Shown here: positions 4,335 through 5,881 of the stretch, one piece after another | Layout of the letters: every line of letters starts with the position of its first letter | Position numbering within the stretch: the stretch's first letter is position 1 | Origin: JBBQSF01 sp038214085 | Lineage (GTDB): Bacteria > Bacteroidota > Bacteroidia > Bacteroidales > CG2-30-32-10 | Reading direction: 5' to 3' | Assembly (NCBI GenBank): GCA_038214085.1 | Contig: JBBQSF010000157.1 | Span: 1 to 5,881 of the forward strand | DNA: 5,881 bases | Made by a program: the position numbers and the translations under genes | The notes under the pieces: model-generated | The model's database searches: none | Seen by the model: only the letters and a program-made list of their open reading frames with translations | What the model was told of the DNA's origin: nothing

Positions 4335-5881
4335 TTATTTCAGCAGCACTTTCTGCGAAATTGTTTTTTCCGAATTGCTCATCGATATCATATAAATACC
4401 CAAAGCATAATCCTTATAGCTGAACGAAACCTGATTGAAACCCGCAACCGTAGTTTTACTTTGGTTTTGCACCAGCCTTCCGCGGCTGTCGTAAACCGCA
4501 AACGTAAAGTTTTCGCCATCCGTTGGGTAGGTGAATGTAACATTCATATTTCCGCTTTGGTCGGGATATACAGTTACAATGTCGAAATTATTCTCTGTTT
4601 CATCGTTGCAATTTACCTGCACAGGACTAAATACTTCCTGTATTCCGTTAAAATCCGTTTGTTTGAGCCTATAATAGCCAAAACCTGGGTATGGACTAAA
4701 ATCCGTAAGATTGTAAGTATTTAATGTATTGCTTGTTCCAGCGCCTGGCAACAAACCCACGGTTTCCCAAGTGTTCAAGTCAATGCTTTTTTCTAGGGTA
4801 AAATAATCGTTATTGGTTTCTGTGGCTGTGGCCCATGATGCAATTACATTATCATGATCGCACTGTGCCGCAAACTGAAGGAGTTCTATTGGCAATGGTT
4901 GATTCTTATTAACCAATACCCAAACTCTTGAAACATTGATGCCTGCAACGCTGGTTACTTGATATGCCGAACCCGTTCCAAGCAAATTAGAATTCCAACC
5001 GGCACTTGGTGAAATCGAAGGATCCCAATATTGAGCTTTTAAATCAGCAGCGGTTTGACCGTTAATTTCAGCTAATGCGTAAGTAAAAGTTAATGACGCT
5101 GTTGGATTTGTCGCATAACTATTATACGTAATACCCCAAAAACGATCTACTGCATTTCCTGAATTATCAGCTAATATAGGTGTGCCTCCAGACATTGTGG
5201 TAACAGTATTTGGATATGCAGGGTAAGGTGCGTTAGCAGTTGAAGTTGAATATGTTGCAGCAGTGAGATTTCCTGAACCTGTACCTGCTGAACTTATAGA
5301 TGCTCTAAATGGGATATATGAACCGCCGACTGTTCCAAAAGGAATTTCAAAATTACCTGTACCCGTGCCTATGTTCCACTGCAAACGACTCAATTCAGTA
5401 TTTGGAACACCATCAAGTGTTTCGCTCACAATATAACCACTGTTGCGTGCAATACCTGTTGTGGCTGTATTGTTTACAATAAATATATTGCTGTTTAATA
5501 CCAGCGGACCGCTTTCCAATTTAAGTTGTCCGTTTACCTGATTGTTGGTAATACCACAAGTAGCACCTTGTGTAGTATGATTTACTTCCAAATTTTCAAA
5601 TATAGTTGCATGCGAACCGCCAATAGTTTGTGTGGAAGCCGCAGCACCGTTGAGTTTTACCCAGCCATCGCCATCGTTATTAATAAAAACATCGTTACTT
5701 GCATTGTTGGTCCAATTGCCTTCCACCTGCATCACTCCATCAATATCAATTTGGCCATGGGTGCCACTAGTAGTGTTTTTATAGTTCCCGTTAGCATCGC
5801 CATCCACCTTAACATATGCGCCAGTTTGAATCACAATAAGCGCACCATTATTAAACAAGCCTTGACTAAACGACAAGTTTG
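4335..5881 (-). CDS. Large secreted protein with T9SS type A C-terminal sorting domain (N-terminal codons outside window)
   Basis: The frame is open from the right edge, beginning NLSFSQGLFNNGALIVIQTG, and ends at TAA 4335-4337 after about 514 residues. NLSFSQ looks like the end of a signal peptide, so only about 15-20 residues are probably missing. Positions here count from the Leu two codons into the window as residue 1. Residues 5-330 form a low-complexity Gly/Asn/Thr/Ser-rich beta region, including NNxxVNGQLKLESGPLVLNS. Residues 328-422 are the LPIELLQF...ASWATATETNNDYFTLEKS...GFGYYRLKQTDFNG module that often precedes sorting domains in Bacteroidota. Residues 435-513 are the type A sorting domain: VYP start, FAVYDSRGRLV, and ALGIYMISMSN...QKVLLK ending. 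Such proteins cross the outer membrane through the type IX system and are released or anchored to surface lipopolysaccharide. The passenger function is not recognised; an adhesin or structural surface protein is plausible. A TTG at 5876-5874 is only an apparent start. Confidence 0.88.
   Translation of the reverse strand, partial: NLSFSQGLFNNGALIVIQTGAYVKVDGDANGNYKNTTSGTHGQIDIDGVMQVEGNWTNNASNDVFINNDGDGWVKLNGAAASTQTIGGSHATIFENLEVNHTTQGATCGITNNQVNGQLKLESGPLVLNSNIFIVNNTATTGIARNSGYIVSETLDGVPNTELSRLQWNIGTGTGNFEIPFGTVGGSYIPFRASISSAGTGSGNLTAATYSTSTANAPYPAYPNTVTTMSGGTPILADNSGNAVDRFWGITYNSYATNPTASLTFTYALAEINGQTAADLKAQYWDPSISPSAGWNSNLLGTGSAYQVTSVAGINVSRVWVLVNKNQPLPIELLQFAAQCDHDNVIASWATATETNNDYFTLEKSIDLNTWETVGLLPGAGTSNTLNTYNLTDFSPYPGFGYYRLKQTDFNGIQEVFSPVQVNCNDETENNFDIVTVYPDQSGNMNVTFTYPTDGENFTFAVYDSRGRLVQNQSKTTVAGFNQVSFSYKDYALGIYMISMSNSEKTISQKVLLK

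Noticed and set aside
4461..4724. Plus-strand frame inside the T9SS client gene
   Set aside because: It is antisense to the conserved sorting-domain region and has no recognisable features.

Overview
The window looks like chromosomal DNA of a Bacteroidota (Bacteroidetes) species. It is AT-rich, its genes lack Shine-Dalgarno sequences, one protein ends in a type IX secretion (T9SS) C-terminal sorting domain, and another resembles the RemB/Wzi-like outer-membrane proteins of this phylum. I cannot name a genus from the sequence.

Layout from left to right. (1) The last 53 codons of rplT (ribosomal protein L20) on the + strand enter from the left edge and end at a strong hairpin terminator at 184-212. 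(2) Two minus-strand genes, read right to left, converge on that terminator. The first encodes a 196-aa exported protein of unknown function with a repeated xYFxNxxL motif. The second encodes a 340-aa trypsin-like serine protease with an intact His/Asp/Ser triad, no signal peptide and a long insert between His and Asp. (3) A gene-free stretch of about 430 bp (1950-2381) contains a 236-bp MITE-like element (1993-2228) with 18-bp terminal inverted repeats. Nested in it is a long hairpin of two opposed REP-like units, with part of a third. (4) Two + strand genes 6 bp apart follow: a 532-aa outer-membrane beta-barrel protein of RemB/Wzi type and an 84-aa stand-alone Smr-domain protein. (5) Converging on these from the right edge is a minus-strand gene for a large secreted T9SS client, lacking only its first few codons.

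The window mixes a core gene end (rplT), cell-surface genes (barrel protein, T9SS client, exported protein) and an accessory-looking pocket (protease plus MITE). No pathway clearly links all of them. The two + strand genes are probably cotranscribed and the two minus-strand genes at 274-1949 may be. I do not see a complete new multi-gene system. The least explained parts are the composite repeat element and the cytoplasmic trypsin-like protease with its roughly 90-residue extra insert.
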